In this document: piece by piece, positions 17,783-26,204 of the stretch
How positions within the stretch are numbered: the first letter of the stretch is position 1
How the letters are laid out: each line of letters opens with the position of its first letter
NCBI GenBank assembly: GCA_963842065.1
Contig: CAWJEW010000003.1
Location: 124,001-188,000 of the forward strand
DNA: 64,000 nt
From: CAITWD01 sp963842065
GTDB lineage: Bacteria > Actinomycetota > Thermoleophilia > Miltoncostaeales > Miltoncostaeaceae
Direction of reading: 5' to 3'
The notes under the pieces: model-generated
What the model was told of the DNA's origin: nothing
Database searches by the model: none
The model's input: the letters and a program-made list of their open reading frames with translations, nothing else
Made by a program: the position numbers and the translations under genes

Positions 17783-20494
17783 TCATGACAGCTGTTGGGC
17801 GACCAGGACCGCCGGGTGCAGGGCGGGCCGCGCCGCGAAGTCGGCGACCTGCTGGCGGCAGGAGGAGCCGTGGGCGACCACCAGGTCACCGGCGCGCGCG
17901 GCCGGGACCAGGCGGTCCTCGGCGATCCGGCGCGAGAGCTCGGGGTGCGCGTAGCCGAACGCACCGGCCATCCCGCAGCAGCCGGCGCCGGACGGCCGCA
18001 CCTCGAGCCCCGGGACCATGCGGACGAGCTCGGTCAGGTAATCCGGCTCGCCGGCGGTGCGGTCGTGGCAATGCCGGTGCACGATGGCGGTGCCGTGGCG
18101 CGCGCGCAGGTCGGGGACCCCGATCCGCAGGAGCGCGTGCTCGAAGGTCTCGATCGCGGCGGCGACCGGTGCGACGCGCGGATCGTCGACCAGCGTCGGC
18201 GCATCGTCGGTCAGCATCGACCAGCACGAGGGCTCGAGCGTCACGATCGGGATGCCCTCGATGGCGTACGGCGCCAGGCGCCCGAGCGCGCCGTCGAGCC
18301 GCCTGCGCGCGGCGACGACGCGACCCTGGGAGAGCAGGGGGCGTCCGCAGCAGCCGGGGTCGACGACCGCCACGCGCACCCGCGCAGCCGCGAACACGTC
18401 GAGCGCCGCCTGCCCGACCTCGGGGTGCAGGTAGCGGGTGAAGGTGTCCATCATCAGCGCGAGGTCCGGGCGCTCGGGGCCGGGCGAGGCCGGTGCCCAC
18501 GCGCGACGGGGGGTCGGCGGGCGGCGACCGAGGATGTATCCGGCGACGCGCCCCCCGAGGCCTGCCAGCGCGGGCACGCGGGCTCCGGCGGCAAGCAGCG
18601 TGTGGGTGGCGCCGAAGGCGCGGGCGCGCAGGGGGACCCCGGTGCGTGCATAGCGCTCGTTGAGGGCTTCGACCTTCAGGCGCGCCATATCGACCGCCGC
18701 CGGGCACTCGGTCGCGCAGGCCTTGCACCCCAGGCACAGCTCGAGCGCCTCGTGCAGGCCGGCGTCGGCCAGGCCGTCCGTCAGGCGACCCTCGATGGCC
18801 GCGCGCAGGAGCACCGCGCGGCCGCGGGTCGAGTGGCGCTCGTCGCCGAGCGCCTGGAAGCTCGGGCACATGGTCCCCTGGTGTGCACGACACGCACCGT
18901 TGCCGTTGCAGGCCTCCGCGGCGCGGGCCATCCCGCGCTCGCGTGCGAACGACACGCTGGTGGCCAACTCGGGCCGGTGCGGAGCCTGCATGATGCGGAG
19001 CCCGGAATCCAGTCGGTCCGGGCGGACCAGCACCCCGGGGTTGAGCAGTCCGTGGGGGTCCAACGTGTCTTTGAGCGCGGCAAAGGCCCCGATCGTCGCC
19101 GGCGGGTACATCCGCGGCAGCAGCTCGCTGCGCAGCCGTCCGTCGCCGTGCTCGCCGGACAGCGAGCCGCCGTGGGAGACCACCAGGTCCGCGACGCCCT
19201 CGGCGATGCGACGCAGGCGCCGCACCGCGCCCGGCAGGCGCAGGTCCATGAGCGGGCGGATGTGCAGGCACCCGACGCTCGCGTGTCCGTACCAGACCGC
19301 CGGGAGTCCCTCCTCAGCCAGCAGGCGGCGCACCTCGCGCGCGAAGGCGGCAACCTCGGCCGGGGGCACGGCCGGGTCCTCGATGAACGGCAGCGGCGCC
19401 GCGTCCGCGGTCGGGGGCGCCGACGCGGCGAAGTCCGCGCCACGCAGGGCGCGGGAGATCCCGGCCCGCCGCACCGCCCAGACCGCGTCCTGGCCCGGCG
19501 CATCGAGCACCGCGTGCGCACCGGACAATGCCCTGACGGCCGCATGCACCTCGTCCTCTGCGCCGCTGTACTCGACGACCAGAAGCGCTCCGGCCCCGCG
19601 GCCGAACGCGGTCAGGCCCGCGGTGACCGGGGCCCGGTTGGCCGGGTCGAGCATCGCCGCGTCCATCAGTTCGATCGCCGAGGGACCGGTGGCCAAAAGG
19701 TCGACCACCGCCCCGAGCGCGGCGTCGACGTCGGCAAACCCCACGAGCCCCAGGCCGCGGCACTCCGGGACCGGCACCAGGCCAAGCTCCGCTGAGGCGA
19801 TCACCACGAGCGTGCCCTCGGCGCCGCAGACAAGTCGCGGCCAGTCGGGATCGTCGCTCGCCAGCGCGTCCAGGTTGTAGCCCGAGACCCGCCGCAACAG
19901 GCTCGGCCCGGACCACGCGGCGCCGAGCGGCCGGCAGGCCTCGAACACGGCGGGGGCGGGGGCCCCGCGGCACAGACGCGCGCGGGTCCCGTCGGCCAGG
20001 ATCACCTCGAGCGCACGCACATGGTCGGCGGTGAGGCCGTGGACGATCGAGCGGGCTCCGGCGGAGTTGTTGCTGATCATGCCGCCGAGCGTGGCCCGGT
20101 TGGCCGTCGCCACATCGGGTCCGAACACCAGCCCGTGGCCGGCGGCGGCCCGGTTCAAGTCGTCGAGCACGACGCCCGGGCCGACACGGGCGGCGCGCGC
20201 GTCCGGGTCGATCGCGCACGCGGCGAGCGCGCCGGTGTCGATGATCAGGCCGGTGCCGACCGACTGTCCGGCGAGGCTGGTGCCGGCTCCGCGCATCGTG
20301 ATCGGCACTCCCAGCTCAGCTGCAACGCAGATTGCGGCCTCAAGGTCGGCAGGGTCGCCCGCGCGTAGCACGGCGCTTGGCCTGCGGCGATACAGGCTGG
20401 CGTCGCTGGCGTACAGCTCGCACGTTGCGTTGTCTGCCCGGAGCGTGCCCGCGATCTCGTTGCGCAGCCGTGCCATCAGTTGGTCTACGCTCAC
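17783..20494 (-). CDS. FAD-linked oxidase fused to Fe-S/CCG domains (D-lactate/glycolate dehydrogenase-like)
   Basis: A 903-aa two-part enzyme. The N-terminal half is a FAD-binding type-4 domain (RGAGTSLAGQSVG at about 68-80; GGMISNNSAGARS) with a GlcD/Dld-type C-terminal cap. The second half carries ferredoxin-like cysteines (CLGCKACATEC and an upstream CxxxxxC set) and two CCG motifs (DPGCCGRP, GAGCCGMAGAFGY) typical of GlpC/HdrB-type electron-transfer subunits. Such fusions oxidise 2-hydroxyacids such as D-lactate or 2-hydroxyglutarate and pass electrons to the respiratory chain; the exact substrate is unknown. GTG start at 20494, preceded by a leaderless-type box inside an inverted repeat. 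It sits antisense between fusA and tuf. Confidence 0.88.
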   Translation of the reverse strand: MSVDQLMARLRNEIAGTLRADNATCELYASDASLYRRRPSAVLRAGDPADLEAAICVAAELGVPITMRGAGTSLAGQSVGTGLIIDTGALAACAIDPDARAARVGPGVVLDDLNRAAAGHGLVFGPDVATANRATLGGMISNNSAGARSIVHGLTADHVRALEVILADGTRARLCRGAPAPAVFEACRPLGAAWSGPSLLRRVSGYNLDALASDDPDWPRLVCGAEGTLVVIASAELGLVPVPECRGLGLVGFADVDAALGAVVDLLATGPSAIELMDAAMLDPANRAPVTAGLTAFGRGAGALLVVEYSGAEDEVHAAVRALSGAHAVLDAPGQDAVWAVRRAGISRALRGADFAASAPPTADAAPLPFIEDPAVPPAEVAAFAREVRRLLAEEGLPAVWYGHASVGCLHIRPLMDLRLPGAVRRLRRIAEGVADLVVSHGGSLSGEHGDGRLRSELLPRMYPPATIGAFAALKDTLDPHGLLNPGVLVRPDRLDSGLRIMQAPHRPELATSVSFARERGMARAAEACNGNGACRAHQGTMCPSFQALGDERHSTRGRAVLLRAAIEGRLTDGLADAGLHEALELCLGCKACATECPAAVDMARLKVEALNERYARTGVPLRARAFGATHTLLAAGARVPALAGLGGRVAGYILGRRPPTPRRAWAPASPGPERPDLALMMDTFTRYLHPEVGQAALDVFAAARVRVAVVDPGCCGRPLLSQGRVVAARRRLDGALGRLAPYAIEGIPIVTLEPSCWSMLTDDAPTLVDDPRVAPVAAAIETFEHALLRIGVPDLRARHGTAIVHRHCHDRTAGEPDYLTELVRMVPGLEVRPSGAGCCGMAGAFGYAHPELSRRIAEDRLVPAARAGDLVVAHGSSCRQQVADFAARPALHPAVLVAQQLS

Positions 20495-20516
20495 CCCAAC
20501 GATGCTAGCGTTGGGG
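20494..20516 (-). promoter_or_regulatory. Leaderless promoter inside an 8+7+8 inverted repeat
   Basis: CCCCAACG (20494-20501), seven nt, CGTTGGGG (20509-20516). On the minus strand the central bases read TAGCAT, a good -10 box, followed by 7 nt and the GTG start of the oxidoreductase. The repeat therefore brackets the -10 box and touches the first codon, the expected layout of a repressor operator. The cognate regulator is not obvious in this window. Confidence 0.5.
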
Positions 20517-20563
20517 CAGGGCCGAGATGGCGAGCGGTCCTGTCGCAGGGGCCGCGTGTGGCC

Positions 20564-20592
20564 TTGCGACTCCGCCTGCCCCTCGCTACTCT
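20564..20592 (+). promoter_or_regulatory. Candidate tuf promoter
   Basis: TTGCGA (20564-20569) and TACTCT (20587-20592) are separated by exactly 17 nt, the best sigma-70-type pair seen in the window. It would start transcription near 20599, giving tuf a leader of about 130 nt with several short inverted repeats. It explains how tuf is expressed although it is cut off from fusA. Confidence 0.55.
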
Positions 20593-20731
20593 TCTCGGGC
20601 TCTAATGAGCACCCGGGCTCGACCTGCGCGCTGACCGGCGCGCGTTCTATGCCCGGGATCGAGAATCAGAGGTCCGGAAGCTACGGCTTGCGGATGGTCC
20701 GCTTGGCACGAGTGCCTGACAGGAGTGTTTG

Positions 20732-21922
20732 ATGGCCAAGGAGAAGTTCGATAGGTCCAAGCCCCACGTGAACGTGGGAACGATTGGTCACGTCGATCAT
20801 GGTAAGACCACACTTACTGCGGCCATCACCAAGGTGCTCAATGAGCGCAATGGGTCTGGCTCGTTCGTGGCCTACGACGAGATCGACAAGGCCCCGGAAG
20901 AGCGCGAGCGCGGCATCACGATCGCGACGGCGCACGTCGAGTACGAGACCGACAACCGCCACTACGCGCACGTCGACTGCCCCGGCCACGCTGACTACAT
21001 CAAGAACATGATCACGGGTGCCGCCCAGATGGACGGCGCGATCCTCGTGGTATCGGCCGCCGATGGCCCGATGCCCCAGACACGTGAGCACATCCTGCTC
21101 GCGCGCCAGGTGGGCGTGCCGTCGATCGTCGTGTTCCTCAACAAGGCCGACATGGTCGATGACCCCGAGCTGCTTGAACTCGTCGAGCTTGAGGTCCGCG
21201 AGCTGCTGTCCGAGTACGAATTCCCGGGTGACGACATCCCGGTGATCGCCGGCTCGGCGCTGAACGCCCTCAACGGCGACCCCGAGGCTGCCGCGAAGAT
21301 CCTCGAGCTGATGGACGCCGTGGACTCCTACATCGAGGAGCCCGTGCGCCAGACCGACCTGCCGTTCCTGATGCCGGTCGAGGACGTGTTCTCGATCACC
21401 GGTCGTGGCACGGTCGCCACCGGCCGCATCGAGCGCGGCGTGGTCCACGTCGGCGACACCATCGAGATCGTCGGCATGAAGCCCGAGATCGAGTCGACCG
21501 TGGTCACCGGCGTCGAGATGTTCCGCAAGCTGCTCGATGAGGGCCGCGCGGGCGACAATGTCGGGTGTCTGCTGCGTGGCGTCAAGCGCGAGGACATCGA
21601 GCGCGGCCAGGTTCTGTCCCAGCCGAAGTCGATCACCCCGCACACCAAGTTCGTGGCCAGCGTGTACGTCCTGTCCAAGGACGAAGGCGGCCGTCACACG
21701 CCGTTCTTCGGTGGCTACCGCCCCCAGTTCTACTTCCGGACCACGGACGTCACCGGTGTCTGCGCCCTCGAGTCGGGTGTCGAGATGATCATGCCGGGCG
21801 ACAACGCCGAGATGGAGATCGAGCTGATCCAGCCGATCGCCATGGAAGAGGGCCTGCGCTTCGCCATCCGCGAGGGTGGGCGCACCGTGGGTGCCGGCGT
21901 GGTCGGCACGATTCTTCAGTAG
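20732..21922 (+). CDS. tuf: Elongation factor Tu
   Basis: EF-Tu delivers aminoacyl-tRNA to the ribosome as a GTP complex. From ATG 20732, six nt after AGGAG, it is 396 aa (MAKEKFDRSKPHVNVGTIGHVDHGKTT...). The P-loop (GHVDHGKT), DCPGHADY and NKAD motifs are intact, as are domains II and III. A TTG three nt upstream is also in frame but leaves poorer spacing. It has its own candidate promoter and is followed by a strong intrinsic terminator. Confidence 0.98.
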   Translation: MAKEKFDRSKPHVNVGTIGHVDHGKTTLTAAITKVLNERNGSGSFVAYDEIDKAPEERERGITIATAHVEYETDNRHYAHVDCPGHADYIKNMITGAAQMDGAILVVSAADGPMPQTREHILLARQVGVPSIVVFLNKADMVDDPELLELVELEVRELLSEYEFPGDDIPVIAGSALNALNGDPEAAAKILELMDAVDSYIEEPVRQTDLPFLMPVEDVFSITGRGTVATGRIERGVVHVGDTIEIVGMKPEIESTVVTGVEMFRKLLDEGRAGDNVGCLLRGVKREDIERGQVLSQPKSITPHTKFVASVYVLSKDEGGRHTPFFGGYRPQFYFRTTDVTGVCALESGVEMIMPGDNAEMEIELIQPIAMEEGLRFAIREGGRTVGAGVVGTILQ

Positions 21923-21940
21923 CAGGTCGCGCAGGTTATA

Positions 21941-21985
21941 CCCCGCCCCGCCCCGTGATCGGGGCTGGGCGGGGTTTTCTTTCCT
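21941..21985 (+). terminator. Rho-independent terminator/attenuator between tuf and rpsJ
   Basis: A 14-bp stem with one mismatch (21941-21954 with 21961-21974), six-nt loop GTGATC, followed by TTTTCTTT. This is the only classic intrinsic terminator with a T tract that I found in the window. The T tract ends about 18 nt before the rpsJ GTG, so it is also the leader of the S10 operon. Confidence 0.9.
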
Positions 21986-22000
21986 CTAGAAGGGCGCAGA

Positions 22001-22309
22001 GTGCAGCAGAACAAGATCAGGATCCGGCTCAAGGCCTACGATCACGAGCAGATCGACCGCAGCGCGTCGCAGATCGTCGAGACCGCGCAACGCTCCGGTG
22101 CGACCATTTCGGGCCCGGTGCCGTTGCCGACAGAGTGCAACCGCTACTGCGTCATCAAGGGTCCGTTCAAGGACAAGGACTCGCGCGAACACTTCGAGAT
22201 CCGCACGCACAAGCGTCTGATCGACATCTACTCGCCGACGCCCAAGACCGTCGACTCGCTCATGCGCCTTGACCTGCCCGCCGGCGTCGACATCGAGATC
22301 AAGGCGTAA
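22001..22309 (+). CDS. rpsJ: 30S ribosomal protein S10
   Basis: S10 is part of the 30S head and the NusE antitermination partner of NusB/NusG. The 102-aa product from GTG 22001 begins MQQNKIRIRLKAYDHEQID and has the family's loop and C-terminal DLPAGVDIEIK strand. AGAAGGG lies 6 nt upstream. First gene of the S10 cluster; it starts immediately after the terminator behind tuf, with no space for a separate promoter. Confidence 0.97.
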   Translation: MQQNKIRIRLKAYDHEQIDRSASQIVETAQRSGATISGPVPLPTECNRYCVIKGPFKDKDSREHFEIRTHKRLIDIYSPTPKTVDSLMRLDLPAGVDIEIKA

Positions 22310-22318
22310 GGCGCGAAG

Positions 22319-22939
22319 ATGCCGGCAATCATTGGACGCAAGCTGGGCATGACCCAGATCTTCTCCGAGGACGGTGCGCGCGTCACGCTGACCGTCATCG
22401 AGGCCGGCCCCTGCCCGGTGACCCAGGTCAAGACCGAGGCGACCGACGGCTACGAGGCCGTGCAGCTGGGCTTTGGCGACGTGCGCCCAAAGCTGCTCAA
22501 CAAGCCCGAGCTCGGCCACCTGCGCAAGGCGTCGGCTCCGCCGGTGCGCCACCTGCACGAGTTCTCGCCCGCCGAGGTGGGTGAGGGCTGGTCGGTCGGC
22601 GACGTCGTGACGGTCAAGGACTTTGCCCCCGGCGAGGTCATCAAGGTCACCGGTACCAGCAAGGGCAAGGGCTTCGCCGGCACCATCAAGCGCCACAACT
22701 TCGCCAGCGGCCCCAAGTCCCACGGCTCGCACAACATCCGTCAGCCTGGGTCGATCGGCGCGTCGGCGTACCCGTCGCACGTGTTCAAGGGCGTGCGTAT
22801 GGCCGGCCACATGGGTGCCCGCACGGTCACGCAGCGCGGCCTGCAGGTCGTCGGTGCCGATCCCGAGCGCAACATTCTTCTCGTGAAGGGCCCGGTCCCC
22901 GGCGCCCGCAACGGCATCGTGATCGTGAGGCCCGCATGA
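22319..22939 (+). CDS. rplC: 50S ribosomal protein L3
   Basis: L3 is an early assembly protein whose extended loop reaches towards the peptidyl-transferase centre. 206 aa from ATG, beginning MPAIIGRKLGMTQIFSEDG. The central RNA-binding stretch with GTSKGKGFAGTIKRHNF and the loop segment with the conserved methylated-Gln neighbourhood (RQPGSIGASAYPS) are present. The stop overlaps the rplD start (ATGA). Confidence 0.97.
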   Translation: MPAIIGRKLGMTQIFSEDGARVTLTVIEAGPCPVTQVKTEATDGYEAVQLGFGDVRPKLLNKPELGHLRKASAPPVRHLHEFSPAEVGEGWSVGDVVTVKDFAPGEVIKVTGTSKGKGFAGTIKRHNFASGPKSHGSHNIRQPGSIGASAYPSHVFKGVRMAGHMGARTVTQRGLQVVGADPERNILLVKGPVPGARNGIVIVRPA

Positions 22940-23595
22940 GCACGCTCCAGATCCTGGGTGCCGAGGGCACCGCGTCCGGAGAGCTGGAGCTCACCGCGGG
23001 CCTGGCAGCACAAGAGATCAAGCCGTACCTGATCCACGAAGTCGTCACGCAGGAGCTCGCCGCGCGCCGCGGCGGCAACGCGTCGACCAAGACGCGCGCG
23101 GACGTGCGGGGCGGCGGGGCCAAGCCGTGGCGCCAGAAGGGCACCGGCCGCGCCCGGCAGGGCTCCATCCGCGCTCCGCACTGGGCCGGCGGTGGCGTGG
23201 CATTCGGCCCGCACCCGCGCAGCTACGGCGGCAAGGTCAACCGCAAGGTGCAGATCCAGGCGTGGCGCAGCGCGCTCAAGGCGCATGTCGAGCGCGGCTC
23301 GGTCGCGATCGTGGACGCACAGTGGGACGGCCCGTCGAGCAAGGCCGCCAAAGCCTTCCTCGACAACGCGCCCGAGGGGCTGCAGGCCCGTCCGCTGCTG
23401 GTGGTCGTCGAGGCGCTGGACTCCGACGCGGCGAAGTCGTTTCGCAACCTGCGCGGCGTCTACGTGCTCGTGAGCTGGGAGTTGGAGACCGTGGACGTGA
23501 TGGCCGCACGCAGCCTGCTGGTCGAGCGCGCGTCGTGGGACCGTCTGGCGGCGATCGGCGAGCCGCGTGCGGCCGCCAAGGATGGTTCCGAATGA
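22936..23595 (+). CDS. rplD: 50S ribosomal protein L4
   Basis: L4 lines the nascent peptide tunnel and, in enteric bacteria, represses the S10 operon. 219 aa, overlapping rplC by ATGA. The tunnel loop (RRGGNASTKTRADVRGGGAKPWRQKGTGRARQG region) is intact, with the basic KGTGRARQGS motif. Its presence just downstream of the S10-leader hairpin makes autogenous control plausible, but the leader differs from the enteric one. Confidence 0.96.
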   Translation: MSTLQILGAEGTASGELELTAGLAAQEIKPYLIHEVVTQELAARRGGNASTKTRADVRGGGAKPWRQKGTGRARQGSIRAPHWAGGGVAFGPHPRSYGGKVNRKVQIQAWRSALKAHVERGSVAIVDAQWDGPSSKAAKAFLDNAPEGLQARPLLVVVEALDSDAAKSFRNLRGVYVLVSWELETVDVMAARSLLVERASWDRLAAIGEPRAAAKDGSE

Positions 23596-23897
23596 GTACG
23601 GATCTGCGCGACGACATCCGCCGGGTGCTGATCCAGCCGGTCGTGTCCGAGAAGAGCTTTGGTCTGGTGGAGGCGCACAACCAGTACACGTTCCGCGTCC
23701 TGGATCACGCCCACAAGACCATGATCCGCCAGGCCGTCGAGGAGCAGTTCGACGTGACGGTCACCGATGTGCGCATCGTCAACGTCCGCAGCAAGCCAAA
23801 GCGGCGCGGGGCCACCCGCGGCCGTCGGCCTGGCTGGAAGAAGGCGATCGTCGAGTTGGCGCCAGGCGAGCGCATCAACTTGTTCGAGGGTGGATAG
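23592..23897 (+). CDS. rplW: 50S ribosomal protein L23
   Basis: L23 lies at the tunnel exit and docks trigger factor and SRP. The 101-aa product starts at ATG 23592 within the rplD stop (ATGA) and begins MSTDLRDDIRRVLIQPVVSEKS. The flexible loop KPKRRGATRGRRPGWKKA and the trigger-factor-binding acidic residue region are conserved. Standard size and position. Confidence 0.95.
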   Translation: MSTDLRDDIRRVLIQPVVSEKSFGLVEAHNQYTFRVLDHAHKTMIRQAVEEQFDVTVTDVRIVNVRSKPKRRGATRGRRPGWKKAIVELAPGERINLFEGG

Positions 23898-23899
23898 GC

Positions 23900-24748
23900 A
23901 TGGGCATCAAGACCTATAAGCCGACCTCCCCGGGCCGGCGCTTCATCACGACCTCGGACTTCGAGGAGGTCACAAAGACGACGCCCGAGCGGTCGCTGCT
24001 CGAGCCGGTCAAGAAGACCGGCGGCCGCAACAACAACGGCCGCATCACGACCCGCCACATCGGCGGCGGTCACAAGCGCCGGTACCGGATCATCGACTTC
24101 AAGCGCCGCAAGGACGGGATCCCCGCCAAGGTCGCCTCGATCGAGTACGACCCCAACCGGAGCGCCCGCATCGCCCTGCTGCACTACGCCGACGGCGAGA
24201 AGCGCTACATCCTCGCGCCCCTGCGTCTGCGGGTCGGCGACACGGTGCAAAGCGGTCCCGGGGCCGATATCAAGCCGGGCAACTCGCTCGCGCTGCGCGA
24301 CATCCCCACGGGTACGATCGTGCACAACATCGAGCTGAAGATCGGTCACGGCGGCCAGATTTGTCGCTCGGCGGGTACCGGCGCGCAGCTGATGGCCAAG
24401 GACGGCGACTACGCCACCCTGCGCCTGCCCTCCTCGGAGGTGCGTCAGGTCCACGTGGAGTGCCGGGCCACCATCGGCCAGGTCGGCAACGTGACCCACG
24501 AGAACCTGACCGGCGGCAAGGCCGGCCGCTCCCGCTGGAAAGGTGTGCGCCCGACCGTCCGCGGTTCGGCGATGAACCCCGTTGACCACCCGCACGGCGG
24601 CGGTGAGGGCAAGTCAAACTCCGGTCGCCACCCGGTGACCCCCTGGGGCAAGCCCACCCATGGTTACCGTACGCGTAACAAGCGCAAGGCCAGCCAGAAA
24701 TTCATCATCCGCGGACGCAAGCGCGGCAAGCACACGGAGGGTCACTAG
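23900..24748 (+). CDS. rplB: 50S ribosomal protein L2
   Basis: L2 is required for subunit association and peptidyl-transferase activity. From ATG 23900 the protein is 282 aa (MGIKTYKPTSPGRRFITT). The C-terminal signature MNPVDHPHGGGEGKS, including the critical His, is intact. A longer upstream frame overlapping rplW is not used. The start lies two nt after the rplW stop; the stop abuts the rpsS ATG. Confidence 0.97.
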   Translation: MGIKTYKPTSPGRRFITTSDFEEVTKTTPERSLLEPVKKTGGRNNNGRITTRHIGGGHKRRYRIIDFKRRKDGIPAKVASIEYDPNRSARIALLHYADGEKRYILAPLRLRVGDTVQSGPGADIKPGNSLALRDIPTGTIVHNIELKIGHGGQICRSAGTGAQLMAKDGDYATLRLPSSEVRQVHVECRATIGQVGNVTHENLTGGKAGRSRWKGVRPTVRGSAMNPVDHPHGGGEGKSNSGRHPVTPWGKPTHGYRTRNKRKASQKFIIRGRKRGKHTEGH

Positions 24749-25030
24749 ATGGGGCGCAGCCTCAAGAAGGGCCCGTTCGTCGAACCGCGCCTGATGCAGC
24801 GCATCGCGCAGATGAACGGCGCGGGCGAGAAGAAGATGATTCGCACGTGGTCGCGTTCATCGACTGTCTTCCCGGAGATGGTCGGTCACACGATCGCCGT
24901 CCACGACGGCCGTCGGCACGTGCCCGTGTTCGTGTCCGAGAGCATGGTCGGCCACAAGCTCGGCGAGTTCGCGCCCACCCGCACCTACCGCGGTCACATC
25001 GGTTCTGACCGCACCGCGAAGATGCGCTGA
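24749..25030 (+). CDS. rpsS: 30S ribosomal protein S19
   Basis: S19 forms part of the 30S head near S13 and the A-site finger. 93 aa, beginning MGRSLKKGPFVEPRLM; the WSRSSTVFPEMVGHTIAVHDG core and the GEFAPTRTYRGH signature are present. The ATG directly follows the rplB stop, and the TGA shares a base with the rplV ATG, indicating tight coupling. Confidence 0.97.
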   Translation: MGRSLKKGPFVEPRLMQRIAQMNGAGEKKMIRTWSRSSTVFPEMVGHTIAVHDGRRHVPVFVSESMVGHKLGEFAPTRTYRGHIGSDRTAKMR

Positions 25031-25419
25031 TGGCGACCTCGACCAACGACAGCATCGCCGTCACGGCGACCGCCAAGTATGTCCGCGGTTCCGCGCGCAA
25101 GGCGCGCCTGGTCGCAGACCTGGTCCGCGGCAAGTCCGTGCCGCAGGCCCAGGCGATTCTGGCCTACGACACGCACGCCGCCGCCGAGTCGGTGCGCAAG
25201 GTGCTGCAGTCGGCCATGGCCAACGCCGACCACAACGCTGGCCTGGACGTCCAGGACCTGGTGCTGGCGCACGTGACCGTGGACGAGGGCCCGACGATCA
25301 AGCGGTTCCGGCCGCGCGCCCAGGGCCGGGCGACGCCGATCAACAAGCGCACCTGCCACATCACCATCGGGCTCGCCCCCGCCTCGGGCGGTCGGTCCAC
25401 CGGTTCGCGAGGAGAGTAG
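25030..25419 (+). CDS. rplV: 50S ribosomal protein L22
   Basis: L22 spans the 50S subunit and its beta hairpin narrows the exit tunnel, the site of macrolide-resistance changes. 129 aa; the hairpin region around FRPRAQGRATPINKRTCHI appears normal, with no insertion. The N-terminus (SIAVTATAKYVRGSARKARLVADLVRG) is standard. The C-terminus has a short Gly/Ser tail. Starts on the last base of rpsS. Confidence 0.96.
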   Translation: MATSTNDSIAVTATAKYVRGSARKARLVADLVRGKSVPQAQAILAYDTHAAAESVRKVLQSAMANADHNAGLDVQDLVLAHVTVDEGPTIKRFRPRAQGRATPINKRTCHITIGLAPASGGRSTGSRGE

Positions 25420-25424
25420 GGACA

Positions 25425-26201
25425 GTGGGTCAGAAGGTACATCCCGGCGGTTTCCGCATCGGCATCATTGCCGGCTGGCGGTCGAATTGGTTCTCCGAGC
25501 GTGACTTCGCCAGCTACCTGGACGAGGACCGCAAGGTGCGCGACTACATCACCCATCGTCTCAGCCACGCGGGCCTGTCGGGCATCAACCTGCGCAAGGA
25601 CGCCCAGAAACTCACGGTGGACATCTTCACCGCGCGGCCGGGCATCGTGATCGGCAAGAGCGGCTCCGAGGTCGAGGCGCTGCGCAAGGAGCTCAACCGG
25701 ATCACCGGCAAGGCGATCCAGGTCAACATCAACGAGATCAAGCGTCCGGAACTCGATGCCAAGCTGGTCGCCCAGTCGATCGCCGAGCAGCTCGAGAACC
25801 GGGTCAGCTTCCGGCGCGCGATGAAGCGCGCCCTCACCTCGGCAATGCGCTCGGGCGCCCAGGGCGTCAAGGTGCAGTGCTCGGGCCGCCTGGGCGGTGC
25901 CGAGATGTCGCGTTCGGAGCATTACTCCGACGGTCGCGTGCCGCTGCACACGCTGCGCGCGGACATCGACTACGGCTTCCACGAGGCCAAGACGACCTTC
26001 GGCCGCATCGGCGTGAAGGTCTGGATCAACCGCGGCGAGGTGCTGCCTGAAGGCGTCGCGGATGCGCGCGGGCGCGTGGACCTCGACACGGCTCCGCCGC
26101 CGCGGCGTCCGCGCCGGGACCGGCGTCCGGACGGCGAGCGCGGCTCGCGCGGGGGACGTGGCAGCACCGCTGCCGGCGGCGGACAGGGCGGAGGTCGCTA
26201 A
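25425..26201 (+). CDS. rpsC: 30S ribosomal protein S3
   Basis: S3 lines the mRNA entry tunnel with S4 and S5 and contributes helicase activity. 258 aa from GTG 25425 with GAGAGTAGGGAC upstream. It begins VGQKVHPGGFRIGI, contains the KH domain (GIVIGKSGSEVEALRKEL) and ends in a disordered Arg/Gly-rich tail (from about residue 215), as is common in actinobacteria. Confidence 0.97.
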   Translation: MGQKVHPGGFRIGIIAGWRSNWFSERDFASYLDEDRKVRDYITHRLSHAGLSGINLRKDAQKLTVDIFTARPGIVIGKSGSEVEALRKELNRITGKAIQVNINEIKRPELDAKLVAQSIAEQLENRVSFRRAMKRALTSAMRSGAQGVKVQCSGRLGGAEMSRSEHYSDGRVPLHTLRADIDYGFHEAKTTFGRIGVKVWINRGEVLPEGVADARGRVDLDTAPPPRRPRRDRRPDGERGSRGGRGSTAAGGGQGGGR

Positions 26202-26204
26202 GCC

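Noticed and set aside
17795..19795. A 666-codon plus-strand frame antisense to the FAD oxidoreductase
   Set aside because: The minus-strand gene has clear FAD, Fe-S and CCG motifs; the plus frame is Arg/Gly/Ala-rich and without any motif.
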